64,000 bases of DNA, from assembly GCF_046298265.1 (NCBI RefSeq), contig NZ_JBKAHK010000002.1, forward strand, positions 248,001-312,000, read 5' to 3'. The notes beneath the pieces are model-generated. The model saw only the letters and a list, made by a program, of their open reading frames with translations, was not told the origin of the DNA and searched no databases. The translations under genes and the position numbers were made by a program. Positions 51,217 through 60,429 of this stretch are shown here, piece after piece (within the stretch, counting starts at the first letter, position 1; each line of letters opens with the position of its first letter). This DNA comes from Gillisia xinjiangensis. Its GTDB lineage: Bacteria; Bacteroidota; Bacteroidia; Flavobacteriales; Flavobacteriaceae.

Positions 51217-51888
51217 TTATTTTTTTCCTGAAACCACCACTACGATCTCGCCTTTTGGCGGTTTTTGTGTATAATGAGCCAAAACTTCAGCAACCGTACC
51301 GCGAATGGTTTCTTCGTGAAGTTTAGTAATTTCCCTGGAAACAGAAATGGGCCTGTCGGACCCAAAAAATTCAGCAAACTGCGACAAGGTTTTTAGGAGT
51401 TTATGTGGAGATTCATAAAAAATGATGGTTCGTTGCTCTTCTGCCAGGAAGGTCAATCTGGTTTGCCTGCCTTTTTTTACCGGCAGGAAACCTTCAAAAA
51501 TAAATTTATCATTAGGAAAACCACTGTTCACCAAAGCAGGCACAAAGGCTGTTGCTCCGGGAAGACAGTCTACCTCAACTCCGGCCTCTACGCAGGCGCG
51601 AACAAGTAAAAATCCGGGATCTGAAATTGCCGGAGTTCCGGCGTCGCTTATAAGTGCAAAAGTTTCTCCGTTTAGGATCCTTCGCACAATGGTTTCCACC
51701 GTTTTATGCTCATTGTGCATATGGTGGCTGTGCATAGGGGTATTTATTTCAAAATGTTTCAGTAATTTTCCGCTGTTCCGGGTATCTTCAGCGAGGATGT
51801 AATCAACCTCTTTCAGCACCCGAATGGCGCGAAAAGTCATATCTTCAAGATTACCAATAGGGGTGGGGACCAAATATAATTTCGACAT
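51217..51888 (-). CDS. rsmI: 16S rRNA (cytidine(1402)-2'-O)-methyltransferase
   Basis: Methylates the 2'-OH of C1402 in 16S rRNA, tuning the decoding centre. The 223-residue protein has the SAM-binding YLVPTPIGNLEDMTFRAI, AEDTRNSGKLLKHF and SDAGTPAISDPGFLLV, all strong family marks. It lies 27 bp after the hypothetical gene upstream. Confidence 0.96.
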   Translation of the reverse strand: MSKLYLVPTPIGNLEDMTFRAIRVLKEVDYILAEDTRNSGKLLKHFEINTPMHSHHMHNEHKTVETIVRRILNGETFALISDAGTPAISDPGFLLVRACVEAGVEVDCLPGATAFVPALVNSGFPNDKFIFEGFLPVKKGRQTRLTFLAEEQRTIIFYESPHKLLKTLSQFAEFFGSDRPISVSREITKLHEETIRGTVAEVLAHYTQKPPKGEIVVVVSGKK

Positions 51889-51915
51889 TTTCAGAAATGA
51901 ATTTTCAGAAGGAAT

Positions 51916-52722
51916 TTAGGATTTGAATTTATTTTCCACCAACTCCATAAATTTTTGCTCATACTCCTCTTTTCCGACCCAGTTTTTATAATCGGGTTTT
52001 ACCAACAGCTGAACAAATTTCTTAGCCTCGGTTACAGAATCAAAGGTGTTAATTTGGGAAATCACCCTGTTATAATCGGCTGTTTTTCCATCAAAAAGAT
52101 GACGAATAAAAGCCAGCCGCTCATTAAGTCCAATATTAATCCCGTTCTTTAAGCGATCGTTCAAAGATCTTGGGCGCTCTTCTTTATCCTGTTTTTTTAC
52201 AGGTTCAAAATTTGGCAAATTATCATAATCTACTCCAATGTCACGGAAATCCTTTTTAGGTTTTGAAGGGGTTTCTGTAGATTTATCCAAACCGTTTTTG
52301 GAAATTATAGTGTTGATTAAATTATCCACATTTTGAGTTTCCGGTGGCATTTGGGCAACGATATCCTTAATTTTTTCTGTATTGGGTTCGGTAAGAGCAT
52401 CGGAATCGTTGTATTGGGTTCCATCTGGCAGATAATCATCCTTTTCTTCCTGTTTATTATCAACCGATGCAGGAGGATCCAAGGTTTCATTTTTGGAAGC
52501 AACCTCAACCTGCTCTACTTTAGATTCTTTTCTATTCAACTCTTCTTCAGAAGATATATTAGAAGAAAAAGCTTCGAGATTTTTTTCGGTGAAATCTAAA
52601 ACCGTAAGTTTTTCGTATAATCCAAGCACTTGATTCTTTAAGAAAGAAGTAGAATTATCCTCACTATTATTTAGAATTTTAGTTGCCAGATCTTTCAATT
52701 CGGCGTGCAATTTCTTTTTCAT
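51916..52722 (-). CDS. Conserved hypothetical protein, charged linker plus C-terminal domain
   Basis: A 268-residue protein that I cannot assign. Residues ~1-60 are helical and charged, ~60-175 a low-complexity Asp/Glu/Lys/Pro linker, and the last ~85 residues a compact domain with LNDRLKNGINIGLNERLAFI and WVGKEEYEQKFMELVENKF. It has no signal peptide or membrane helix. It lies just upstream of rsmI. I recall similar unnamed proteins in other Flavobacteria, but no function. Confidence 0.7.
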   Translation of the reverse strand: MKKKLHAELKDLATKILNNSEDNSTSFLKNQVLGLYEKLTVLDFTEKNLEAFSSNISSEEELNRKESKVEQVEVASKNETLDPPASVDNKQEEKDDYLPDGTQYNDSDALTEPNTEKIKDIVAQMPPETQNVDNLINTIISKNGLDKSTETPSKPKKDFRDIGVDYDNLPNFEPVKKQDKEERPRSLNDRLKNGINIGLNERLAFIRHLFDGKTADYNRVISQINTFDSVTEAKKFVQLLVKPDYKNWVGKEEYEQKFMELVENKFKS

Positions 52723-52868
52723 TCTGGATTGTATTTAAGTTACAAAGACTAACTGACTCAATATGCCGCAAAAATTTTACCAAAATTAAAGTCGGTAGTG
52801 CCTTATTCTTTTTTCAGCCTGATTTACAAATTTAAAGAACCATCCTGCTTAACCGGTTGTATTTTTAA

Positions 52869-52876
52869 TAAATTTG
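52869..52876 (+). promoter_or_regulatory. TAnnTTTG -7 box upstream of tdk
   Basis: TAAATTTG, 55 bp before the tdk ATG. A TTG lies only 9 bp upstream, so a canonical -33 is not seen. Confidence 0.4.
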
Positions 52877-52930
52877 TGTCAACTTTATGCAGATTAGGCA
52901 TATTTCCTTTTCGGCATTGAAAATTACAAA

Positions 52931-53572
52931 ATGTTTCTCGAAAATACAGTAAATCATAAGGAGCAATTTGGCTGGATAGAAGTTATCTGTGGATCGATGT
53001 TTTCCGGTAAAACCGAAGAACTCATCCGCAGGTTAAAACGAGCCAAATTTGCCAAACAAAAGGTAGAGATCTTTAAACCGGTTATAGACAAGCGCTATCA
53101 CGAGGAAATGGTAGTTTCTCATGACGCCAATGAAATTAGGTCTACGCCTGTTCCATCTGCTGCCACCATCCGGCTGATGGCTGATGGTTGCGATGTGGTG
53201 GGAATTGATGAGGCGCAGTTTTTTGATGATGAGATCGTAACCGTTTGCAATGACCTGGCCAACCGCGGGGTACGGGTAATCGTTGCCGGACTGGATATGG
53301 ATTTTAAAGGGAATCCCTTTGGCCCAATGCCTAATTTGATGGCAACGGCAGAATATGTAACCAAAGTACACGCAGTATGCACCCGTACCGGAAATTTGGC
53401 ACAATTTAGCTATAGAAAAGCGTCTAATGATGATATCGTCTTTTTAGGAGAAAATGAAGAATATGAACCTTTAAGCCGCGGAGCTTATTATAAGGCGATG
53501 CTTAAAGAACGAGTAAAACAATTTCCGGTAACCGATGCGGAAACTCTGGAATCCATCAAAAAATCAGATTAA
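52931..53572 (+). CDS. tdk: Thymidine kinase
   Basis: Salvages thymidine to dTMP. The 213-residue type-II enzyme has the P-loop GSMFSGKTEELI (from residue 21), the Walker-B-like VVGIDEAQFFDD, and the lasso SYRKASNDD leading to SRGAYY, which binds thymidine. Of the four zinc cysteines usual in this family only C150 remains (AVCTRTGN), as in some other Bacteroidetes enzymes. Its stop overlaps the alr start by one base. Confidence 0.95.
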   Translation: MFLENTVNHKEQFGWIEVICGSMFSGKTEELIRRLKRAKFAKQKVEIFKPVIDKRYHEEMVVSHDANEIRSTPVPSAATIRLMADGCDVVGIDEAQFFDDEIVTVCNDLANRGVRVIVAGLDMDFKGNPFGPMPNLMATAEYVTKVHAVCTRTGNLAQFSYRKASNDDIVFLGENEEYEPLSRGAYYKAMLKERVKQFPVTDAETLESIKKSD

Positions 53573-54681
53573 TGCCAAAAACACGGGAAACTATTCTTGA
53601 AATAGATCTTGGCGCACTCGCCCATAACTATCGCTATTTACGTTCAAAAGTTCCGGAAAATGTGAAGATGATGGGCGTTGTGAAAGCTTTTGCCTATGGC
53701 AGTGAGGCTGGTGAAGTTGCTCATAAACTCAGCGAACTTGGCATCGATTTTTTTGCTGTTGCCTATACTTCTGAAGGGATTGCACTGCGGGAAGCCGGAA
53801 TAAAAGACCCAATCCTGGTGCTTCATCCGCAATCTGTAAATTTTGAAAGCATTATAGAACATTGCCTGGAACCAAGTATTTACAGTGAATTTGTTCTGAA
53901 GGAATTTATAAAGTCTGCTGAAAAACTTGGGCAAAAAGATTATCCAGTTCATATAAAACTGAATACCGGTCTTAACAGACTTGGTTTTATTGAAAAGGAA
54001 CTGGAAATGATTTTTGATGCATTTTCCAATACCAATGCCATTAAAATTAAAGGGGTGTTTTCACACCTTGCCGCTAGTGAAGACTGGCGGGAACGGGAAT
54101 TTACATTGGGGCAAATAGGGAAATTCAGCACTATGGCAAGGCTTTTCATGAATGCCCTCAAGTATAAACCCATATTACATCTTTGTAATACGTCCGGGAT
54201 CATCAATTATCCGGAAGCCCTCTTTGATATGGTACGCAGCGGAATTGGTCTTTATGGTTTTTCTAACGATATGGAAATCGACAAACACTTAAAGCCTGTT
54301 GGCACACTTAAAACCATCATTTCACAAATCCATCCTATTGAAAAGGGGGAAACCATAGGATATAACCGGGCATATAAAGCTGCCGGACCCATGAAAACTG
54401 CTACATTGCCCATAGGTCATGCCGATGGGATCAACCGGCAATTCGGGAACGAACGGGCCGGAGTTTTTGTTATTGGTCACTTTGCCCCCATTATCGGGAA
54501 TATTTGCATGGATATGTTAATGATAGACATCACGGGGATTCCATGCGAAGAAGGCGATGAAGTCATTATTTTTGGTGAAATTCAGCCCGCTACCAAATTT
54601 GCTGAAAAAGGAAAGACTATTTCCTATGAATTAATTACCGGAATTTCCCAGCGGGTTAAGCGAATAATCAAACCTGAATAA
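53572..54681 (+). CDS. alr: Alanine racemase
   Basis: Makes D-alanine for peptidoglycan. The 369-residue PLP enzyme has the Schiff-base lysine K38 in VVKAFAYG and the catalytic tyrosine Y264 in IGYNRAYKA. NTGLNRLGF and GNICMDMLMIDIT are further family marks. In many Bacteroidetes Alr is fused to MurF; here it stands alone. It begins one base into the tdk stop. Confidence 0.96.
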   Translation: MPKTRETILEIDLGALAHNYRYLRSKVPENVKMMGVVKAFAYGSEAGEVAHKLSELGIDFFAVAYTSEGIALREAGIKDPILVLHPQSVNFESIIEHCLEPSIYSEFVLKEFIKSAEKLGQKDYPVHIKLNTGLNRLGFIEKELEMIFDAFSNTNAIKIKGVFSHLAASEDWREREFTLGQIGKFSTMARLFMNALKYKPILHLCNTSGIINYPEALFDMVRSGIGLYGFSNDMEIDKHLKPVGTLKTIISQIHPIEKGETIGYNRAYKAAGPMKTATLPIGHADGINRQFGNERAGVFVIGHFAPIIGNICMDMLMIDITGIPCEEGDEVIIFGEIQPATKFAEKGKTISYELITGISQRVKRIIKPE

Positions 54682-54752
54682 ATTTTCAGTCTTTTTAAAA
54701 CGAGTGCTAATTTTTTATGTAAATTGCTTTTAATTAACCAAAAGCCAACAAA

Positions 54753-55190
54753 ATGGGATTTTTTAAAGATTTTAAAACCTTTTTACTACGAGGTGATATT
54801 GTTGCCCTTGCTACTGCGGTAGTAATTGGAGCAGCTTTTAATAAAATTGTAAGCTCTGTAGTTTCCGATGTTATTATGCCTCTTATAGGTCTGATGACAG
54901 GAGGAGAAGCTTTTTCTCAAAAATTTCTTTCCCTGGATGGAAATTCCTATGAAACCTTGGAAGCTGCAATTGAAGCCGAGGCTGCTATTATAACCTATGG
55001 TAATTTAATAGATGCTATCATCCATTTTATAATTGTAGGATTCTTTATATTTTTAGTGCTTCGCGCATATGAAAGATCTAAAAAGAAAAAAGAAGAAGCT
55101 CCTGCAGCTCCAAAAGGACCTACTCAGGAAGAATTGCTTATTGAAATTAGAGACGAATTAAAACGACAAAACAAGCCAGGGAATATTTAA
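54753..55190 (+). CDS. mscL: Large-conductance mechanosensitive channel
   Basis: An emergency release valve under osmotic downshock. The 145-residue protein has the N-terminal GFFKDFKTFLLRGDIVALAT, first helix VVIGAAFNKIVSSVVSDVIMP, second helix (residues ~87-108) and a charged C-terminal coiled coil. A ~25-residue loop between helices (FSQKFLSLDGNSYETLEAAI) is typical. Homopentamer in the inner membrane. Confidence 0.96.
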   Translation: MGFFKDFKTFLLRGDIVALATAVVIGAAFNKIVSSVVSDVIMPLIGLMTGGEAFSQKFLSLDGNSYETLEAAIEAEAAIITYGNLIDAIIHFIIVGFFIFLVLRAYERSKKKKEEAPAAPKGPTQEELLIEIRDELKRQNKPGNI

Positions 55191-55350
55191 ATCAATAAAA
55201 AGTACGCACACCGCTACACTACCTATTTTTTAATTTTAAACCCTTGCTTCGGCAGGGGTTATTTTTATAACAAAAATCACAATTGTGTTTAATTTGAAAT
55301 ATTGGAGTTAAAATTAAACGGTGCGGGGCATCAAATTATATTTTGAATAA

Positions 55351-55358
55351 TATATTTG
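55351..55358 (+). promoter_or_regulatory. TAnnTTTG -7 box upstream of asd
   Basis: TATATTTG at 62 bp before the asd ATG. If used, the 5' UTR would contain the 33-bp palindrome at 55373-55405. Confidence 0.4.
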
Positions 55359-55372
55359 TATTTTACAAAAAC

Positions 55373-55405
55373 AAACCTCACAGGTTTTTAAAACCTGTGA
55401 GGTTT
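55373..55405. repeat. CCTCACAGG palindrome in the asd leader
   Basis: A perfect 16-bp-arm palindrome: AAACCTCACAGGTTTT - T - AAAACCTGTGAGGTTT. The same core is repeated at 59913-59951. It lies between a promoter-like box and the asd start, so the RNA would form a strong hairpin just 15 nt before the start codon. Confidence 0.85.
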
Positions 55406-55419
55406 AATAAACACTAAAT

Positions 55420-56409
55420 ATGAAAGTAGCAGTAGTTGGAGCCACCGGAATGGTAGGCACTATAATTTTAAAGGTATTGGAAGAACGCAATTTCCCGTTT
55501 TCAGAATTATACCTCGTAGCGTCCGAGCGATCTATTGGAACCGAGGTAAAATTTAAAAACAAAACCTATAAGGTAATAGGTTTGCAGGAAGCCGTAGATC
55601 TTAAACCGGACCTTGCCCTGTTTTCAGCCGGAGGTGACACTTCTTTGGAATGGGCACCGAAATTTGCCGAAAATGGCACCACCGTAATAGATAATTCTTC
55701 GGCCTGGAGAATGGACAAAACAAAAAAACTGATCATTCCGGAGATCAATGCCGGTGAACTGACCTCAGAAGATAAAATTATTGCCAATCCAAACTGTTCT
55801 ACAATACAGTTGCTCATGGCGCTAAAACCTTTGCACGATAAATACACCATCAAACGCGTGGTGGTTTCCACCTATCAATCCATTACAGGAACCGGAGTAA
55901 AAGCTGTTCAGCAATTGGAAAATGAATATAAGGGAGCAAAAGGAGAAATGGCATACCCATATCCAATTCATAAAAATGCACTTCCACATTGTGATGTTTT
56001 TACAGAAAACGGTTACACTAAAGAGGAAATGAAACTTACCAATGAAACCAAAAAGATATTGGGAGATGATACGGTTTTGGTTTCTGCAACGGCAATCCGG
56101 ATTCCGGTGGTTGGTGGTCATAGTGAATCGGTCAATATTCAATTTGAAAATGATTTTACCGAAGGGGATGTACGACGGATCCTAAGTGATTTTCCCGGTG
56201 TAACCGTACAGGATAATCCCGAATTGAATACGTATCCAATGCCAATTTATGCAGAAGGAAAAGACGATGTTTTTGTTGGACGGATTCGCAGAGATTATTC
56301 GCAACCCAATACTCTGAATATGTGGATTGTAGCCGATAATTTACGAAAAGGAGCTGCTACCAATGCAGTACAAATCGCCGAATATCTAGTGGAAAATAAA
56401 ATTGTGTAA
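55420..56409 (+). CDS. asd: Aspartate-semialdehyde dehydrogenase
   Basis: Reduces aspartyl phosphate to aspartate semialdehyde with NADPH, a branch point for lysine, threonine, methionine and diaminopimelate. The 329-residue protein has VAVVGATGMVGTIIL, the catalytic cysteine in ANPNCSTIQLLMAL and the acid-base histidine in VVGGHSESVN. ATAIRIPVVGG is conserved. It is monocistronic here; a long palindrome lies in its leader. Confidence 0.97.
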   Translation: MKVAVVGATGMVGTIILKVLEERNFPFSELYLVASERSIGTEVKFKNKTYKVIGLQEAVDLKPDLALFSAGGDTSLEWAPKFAENGTTVIDNSSAWRMDKTKKLIIPEINAGELTSEDKIIANPNCSTIQLLMALKPLHDKYTIKRVVVSTYQSITGTGVKAVQQLENEYKGAKGEMAYPYPIHKNALPHCDVFTENGYTKEEMKLTNETKKILGDDTVLVSATAIRIPVVGGHSESVNIQFENDFTEGDVRRILSDFPGVTVQDNPELNTYPMPIYAEGKDDVFVGRIRRDYSQPNTLNMWIVADNLRKGAATNAVQIAEYLVENKIV

Positions 56410-56548
56410 GTATTGTTGTGGATAACAAATCCCTGCATTTTGCCCAACGTTAATCAACATCGATGAACACCGGACCTTGTGTGTTTTTAAGGGAACGTTA
56501 ATTTCAACTAAAAACCCTATTTTTGAGTTTACCATATAATTCTTAATA

Positions 56549-58705
56549 ATGAAAAAAATAATACCCGGAATTTTCGCTGTAGTCGTTTTATTCTCCTGTA
56601 ATGACAATTCCAAAAATGAAACCACCTCCTTGAACTATCCAGAAACCAAAAAAGTAGATACCGTTACCAATTACTTCGGAACTGAAGTTACCGACCCCTA
56701 TCGATGGCTCGAAGATGACAGAAGTCCGGAAACCGAGGATTGGGTAAAAGCACAAAACAAGGTAACTTATAACTACCTCGATCAAATTCCTTACAGAAAG
56801 GAACTGAACGAGCGGCTAACCAAATTATGGAATTACGAAAAATTAGGCGCTCCCTTTACCGAAGGAGATTATACCTACTTCTTTAAAAATGACGGACTTC
56901 AAAATCAATATGTTGTTTACAGAAAGAAAGATCAGGATGCTGAAGCTGAAGTTTTTTTAGATCCCAATAAATTCAGCAAAGACGGAACAACTTCCCTTGG
57001 TGGATTGAATTTTTCTAAAGACGGTTCAAAAGCGGCCTATAGTATTTCTGAAGGCGGTAGCGACTGGAGAAAGATTCTTGTTATGGATACCGAAACTAAG
57101 GAAGTAATTGAAGATACCATAATAGACGTAAAATTCAGCGGAGTTTCATGGAAGGCCGATGAAGGTTTTTACTATTCAAGTTATGAAAAACCTGAAGGCA
57201 GCGAGCTTTCAGCAAAAACAGATCAGCACAGGTTATTTTATCATAAGCTTGGAACCAAACAAAGCGAAGACAAGATCGTTTTTGGCGGAACCGATGCCCA
57301 AAAACATCGCTATGTAGGCGGATCGGTTTCTGAAGATAACAACTATTTATTTATTTCAGCAAGAAACTCCACTTCAGGCGGGAAACTTTTTATGATGGAT
57401 CTTACCAAAGAAGATGCAGAACTGGTTAGCATTCTTGATAATGAAGGTTCAGATACCTATGTGATAGAAAATGAGGGCAGCAAACTCTATATCGTAACAA
57501 ATATGGATGCTCCAAATAAAAAAATTGTTACAGTCGATGCTTCCAGCCCAACTCCGGAAAACTGGAAAGATTTTATTCCTGAAACCAAAAATGTATTGAG
57601 CCCTTCCACCGGTGGTGGGTATTTCTTCACCAATTATATGGTAGATGCGGTTTCTCAGGTTAAACAATACAATTACGAAGGAAAGTTGATACGGGAAGTA
57701 GCATTGCCGGGAATTGGCTCTGTTGGTGGATTTGGAGCCAAAAAAGATAAAGAAGAACTTTATTACTCCTTCACGAACTATATAACTCCGGGAAGTATCT
57801 ATAAATATGCTATTGAAGCCGGAACTTCTGAGTTATACAATAAACCGGACATTGATTTTAATCCTGAAGACTTTGAAAGCAAGCAGGTTTTTTATACTTC
57901 AAAAGACGGCACAAAGATCCCAATGATCATCACTCATAAAAAAGGACTTGAACTCAACGGGAAAAATCCCACCATTCTTTACGGTTATGGAGGGTTTAAT
58001 ATAAGCCTGACCCCATCATTCAGCATTGCTAATGCTGTTTGGATGGAACAAGGCGGCATTTATGCGGTTCCCAATTTACGTGGAGGTGGAGAATATGGAA
58101 AAGACTGGCACAATGCCGGAATAAAACTGAAAAAACAAAACGTTTTTGACGATTTTATCGCTGCAGCCGAATATTTGATAAATGAAAATTATACTTCCAG
58201 CGATTATTTGGCGGTACGCGGAGCCTCTAATGGCGGATTGCTGGTAGGTGCAGCAATGACCCAAAGACCGGAGTTGATGAAAGTAGCTTTGCCTGCAGTA
58301 GGCGTGATGGATATGCTGAGATACCACACCTTTACCGCCGGAGCCGGATGGGCCTATGATTATGGAACTTCAGAAGACGATAAGGAAATGTTTGATTATT
58401 TATATGGTTATTCTCCCGTTCATAATGTAAAAGAGGGCATTGAATATCCTGCAACGATGGTAACTACAGGAGATCATGACGACCGCGTGGTTCCTGCACA
58501 TTCCTTTAAATTTGCAGCTGAACTACAGGAAAAACAAGCAGGAAATAATCCTGTTCTAATACGCATTGAAACCAAAGCCGGCCATGGTGCAGGAAAACCC
58601 ACTTCAATGATAATAGATGAATATGCCGACATATTTGGGTTTACACTCTATAATATGGGGTTTGAAGTTTTGCCCAATAAAATAAATAAGAAGGTGAAAG
58701 GATAA
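56549..58705 (+). CDS. Prolyl oligopeptidase family lipoprotein (S9A)
   Basis: Cleaves short peptides after proline. The 718-residue protein starts with a lipoprotein signal (lipobox LFSC, Cys17), so it is envelope-anchored. Residues ~30-75 and ~445-718 form the alpha/beta-hydrolase domain with a beta-propeller between. The catalytic serine is S560 (GASNGGLL), the aspartate is D645 in DHDDRVVP and the histidine H679 in KAGHGAG. The length is normal. A terminator follows. Confidence 0.95.
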   Translation: MKKIIPGIFAVVVLFSCNDNSKNETTSLNYPETKKVDTVTNYFGTEVTDPYRWLEDDRSPETEDWVKAQNKVTYNYLDQIPYRKELNERLTKLWNYEKLGAPFTEGDYTYFFKNDGLQNQYVVYRKKDQDAEAEVFLDPNKFSKDGTTSLGGLNFSKDGSKAAYSISEGGSDWRKILVMDTETKEVIEDTIIDVKFSGVSWKADEGFYYSSYEKPEGSELSAKTDQHRLFYHKLGTKQSEDKIVFGGTDAQKHRYVGGSVSEDNNYLFISARNSTSGGKLFMMDLTKEDAELVSILDNEGSDTYVIENEGSKLYIVTNMDAPNKKIVTVDASSPTPENWKDFIPETKNVLSPSTGGGYFFTNYMVDAVSQVKQYNYEGKLIREVALPGIGSVGGFGAKKDKEELYYSFTNYITPGSIYKYAIEAGTSELYNKPDIDFNPEDFESKQVFYTSKDGTKIPMIITHKKGLELNGKNPTILYGYGGFNISLTPSFSIANAVWMEQGGIYAVPNLRGGGEYGKDWHNAGIKLKKQNVFDDFIAAAEYLINENYTSSDYLAVRGASNGGLLVGAAMTQRPELMKVALPAVGVMDMLRYHTFTAGAGWAYDYGTSEDDKEMFDYLYGYSPVHNVKEGIEYPATMVTTGDHDDRVVPAHSFKFAAELQEKQAGNNPVLIRIETKAGHGAGKPTSMIIDEYADIFGFTLYNMGFEVLPNKINKKVKG

Positions 58706-58731
58706 TTTTTCATCCTCAGTTATCTTGATAC

Positions 58732-58767
58732 AAATGCCTCCGGAATAACTTTCGGAGGCATTTTTTA
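58732..58767 (+). terminator. Terminator of the prolyl oligopeptidase gene
   Basis: AAATGCCTCCG - AATAACTTT - CGGAGGCATTT followed by T's. Confidence 0.9.
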
Positions 58768-58939
58768 TTTGATGAAGCAGTTGCCCTCACAAACTCGTCT
58801 AAAAGGTGGTGTTAGTTTGCCCTGAAAGGGTGAAATAAAAAGGGGTTTGAGGTATTAATAGGGTTTTCCTTCTATTATTTGATTTGGCTGTAACAAGTCG
58901 TATTTTTACCGCTATTTACTTGAATAGCACCCTTTATTT

Positions 58940-59911
58940 ATGCTGAAAATTAAAAAAGTATCCTTCGCTTATACTGAAATTCCGGTTTTAAAGAACATAA
59001 ATTTCAGCGTTGAAGAAGGTGAAAATATCTCCATCATTGGATCGAGTGGTTGCGGAAAAAGCACCTTATTACAACTTATTTACGGTCTGCATAATTCCGA
59101 TGGAAAAATATTCTGGAAGGAAAAAGAGCTCCTTGGCCCTGAATTCAATCTGGTCCCCGGGGAGCCATTTATCAAATACCTCGCACAGGATTTCGATTTA
59201 ATGCCACCTTTAAGTGTAGAAGATAATGTGGGAAAGTATTTAAGCAATATGTATCCCGTCAGGAAAAAACGCCGGATCAAGGAGTTGCTGGAAGTGGTGG
59301 AAATGGAAGATCTTGCTAAAGCAAAAGCCAAAACCTTAAGCGGCGGCCAGCAACAACGGGTTGCGCTGGCAAGAGCCCTTGCCAATGAACCGGAATTGCT
59401 GCTTTTAGATGAACCCTTCAGCCACATAGATCATTTCAGAAAAAACAATTTACGCCGAAGACTTTTCGCTTATCTGAAGGAGCGTAACGTCACCTGTATT
59501 ATTGCGACGCATGACAGTACGGATGCGCTTTCTTTTTCCGATAAAACAATCGTTCTCAAAAACGGCAAAATCCACGCTAAGAATACCCCACAGCAGCTTT
59601 ATTCCAATCCGAAGGATAAATATGTTGCTTCCCTGTTTGGGGATGTAAATTCGCTTAGTTTAAAGAATCTTGTTCCTTCAGAAAAAAGCAGAAAAAAAGT
59701 ATTACTGTATCCTAATGAAGTAAAAGTTGTTTCAAAATCCTATTTAAACGCACGGGTTTTACAAAGTTATTTTAAGGGAGCAAACTTTCTGATCAAAGCA
59801 GAATTGAATGGTGAAATCATCTATTTTGAACATTCCAGGGAATTGGCCAAAGGAGAAATTGTGGGGGTTGAGGTTTCCGGGGATTTGATCAAATCCCGAA
59901 TAAGGAACTGA
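58940..59911 (+). CDS. ABC transporter ATP-binding protein (orphan)
   Basis: A 323-residue ABC ATPase. Walker A is GSSGCGKST (residues 34-42), the signature TLSGGQQQRVALAR, Walker B LLLLDEPFSHID and the switch IATHDSTDALSF. The C-terminal ~90 residues resemble a TOBE-like regulatory domain (VLLYPNEVKVV ... GEIVGVEVSGD). No permease or binding-protein gene is adjacent, so its membrane partner lies elsewhere. The architecture suggests an importer of the spermidine/iron/molybdate type. Confidence 0.9.
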   Translation: MLKIKKVSFAYTEIPVLKNINFSVEEGENISIIGSSGCGKSTLLQLIYGLHNSDGKIFWKEKELLGPEFNLVPGEPFIKYLAQDFDLMPPLSVEDNVGKYLSNMYPVRKKRRIKELLEVVEMEDLAKAKAKTLSGGQQQRVALARALANEPELLLLDEPFSHIDHFRKNNLRRRLFAYLKERNVTCIIATHDSTDALSFSDKTIVLKNGKIHAKNTPQQLYSNPKDKYVASLFGDVNSLSLKNLVPSEKSRKKVLLYPNEVKVVSKSYLNARVLQSYFKGANFLIKAELNGEIIYFEHSRELAKGEIVGVEVSGDLIKSRIRN

Positions 59912-59912
59912 T

Positions 59913-59951
59913 ACTAGACCTCACAGGTTTCGAAAACCTGTGAGGTCTAGT
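59913..59951. repeat. CCTCACAGG palindrome after the ABC gene
   Basis: 18-bp arms ACTAGACCTCACAGGTTT and AAACCTGTGAGGTCTAGT around CGA. It starts 2 bp after the ABC stop and may work as a terminator for both convergent genes. It shares the core with 55373-55405, but with GAC instead of AAC flanks. Confidence 0.85.
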
Positions 59952-59961
59952 TTAATAACTT

Positions 59962-60405
59962 CTATTCAACCAAAAGAATCTCATTTGTATTCCCGTTAAA
60001 ATCAAAACTTTCTTTTACCTTTTTACCTAAAAGAGCCTGCGCCACCGGAGAATTTGCTCCAATCGCATAAAATTTTTCATTTCCATCTAAAATTTCACCC
60101 GCTGGGATAACTATAAAATAATTGGCGACAGAAGTTTTCACAAGGCTTCCAAGTTGTATGGTATTAGCAGGAGCTTTTCTCCGGGCCATTGTAAGGGTTC
60201 TCTCCAATTTTCTAAATTCGCCTAACTGTCCGGTTAGTTTGTCAAATTCCAGATTGATCATTTCCCTACCGGTTTCATATTTATCGCCAGCGCTGCTTTT
60301 GGATTCATTTTCAAGGGATTCTTCAAGATCCTTCATAGCCGCTAAAATCCGATTAATCCGATGATGCAGATATTTTTTACAGGCTTCGAATAGCTGTTCT
60401 TTCAA
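59962..60405 (-). CDS. GreA/GreB-family protein
   Basis: A 147-residue protein with an N-terminal antiparallel coiled coil (residues ~1-75) and a C-terminal FKBP-like domain (GSLVKTSVANYFIVIPAGEI ... AIGANSPVAQALLGKKVKESF). This resembles transcript-cleavage factors that enter the RNA polymerase secondary channel. The coiled-coil tip KSSAGDKYETGREM includes acidic residues, but the match to canonical GreA is partial, so it may be a Gre-like regulator. Such proteins are sometimes mislabelled 3-oxoacyl-ACP synthase. Confidence 0.75.
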   Translation of the reverse strand: MKEQLFEACKKYLHHRINRILAAMKDLEESLENESKSSAGDKYETGREMINLEFDKLTGQLGEFRKLERTLTMARRKAPANTIQLGSLVKTSVANYFIVIPAGEILDGNEKFYAIGANSPVAQALLGKKVKESFDFNGNTNEILLVE

Positions 60406-60429
60406 GGTTGTTTATTTTAGGAAGACTGA

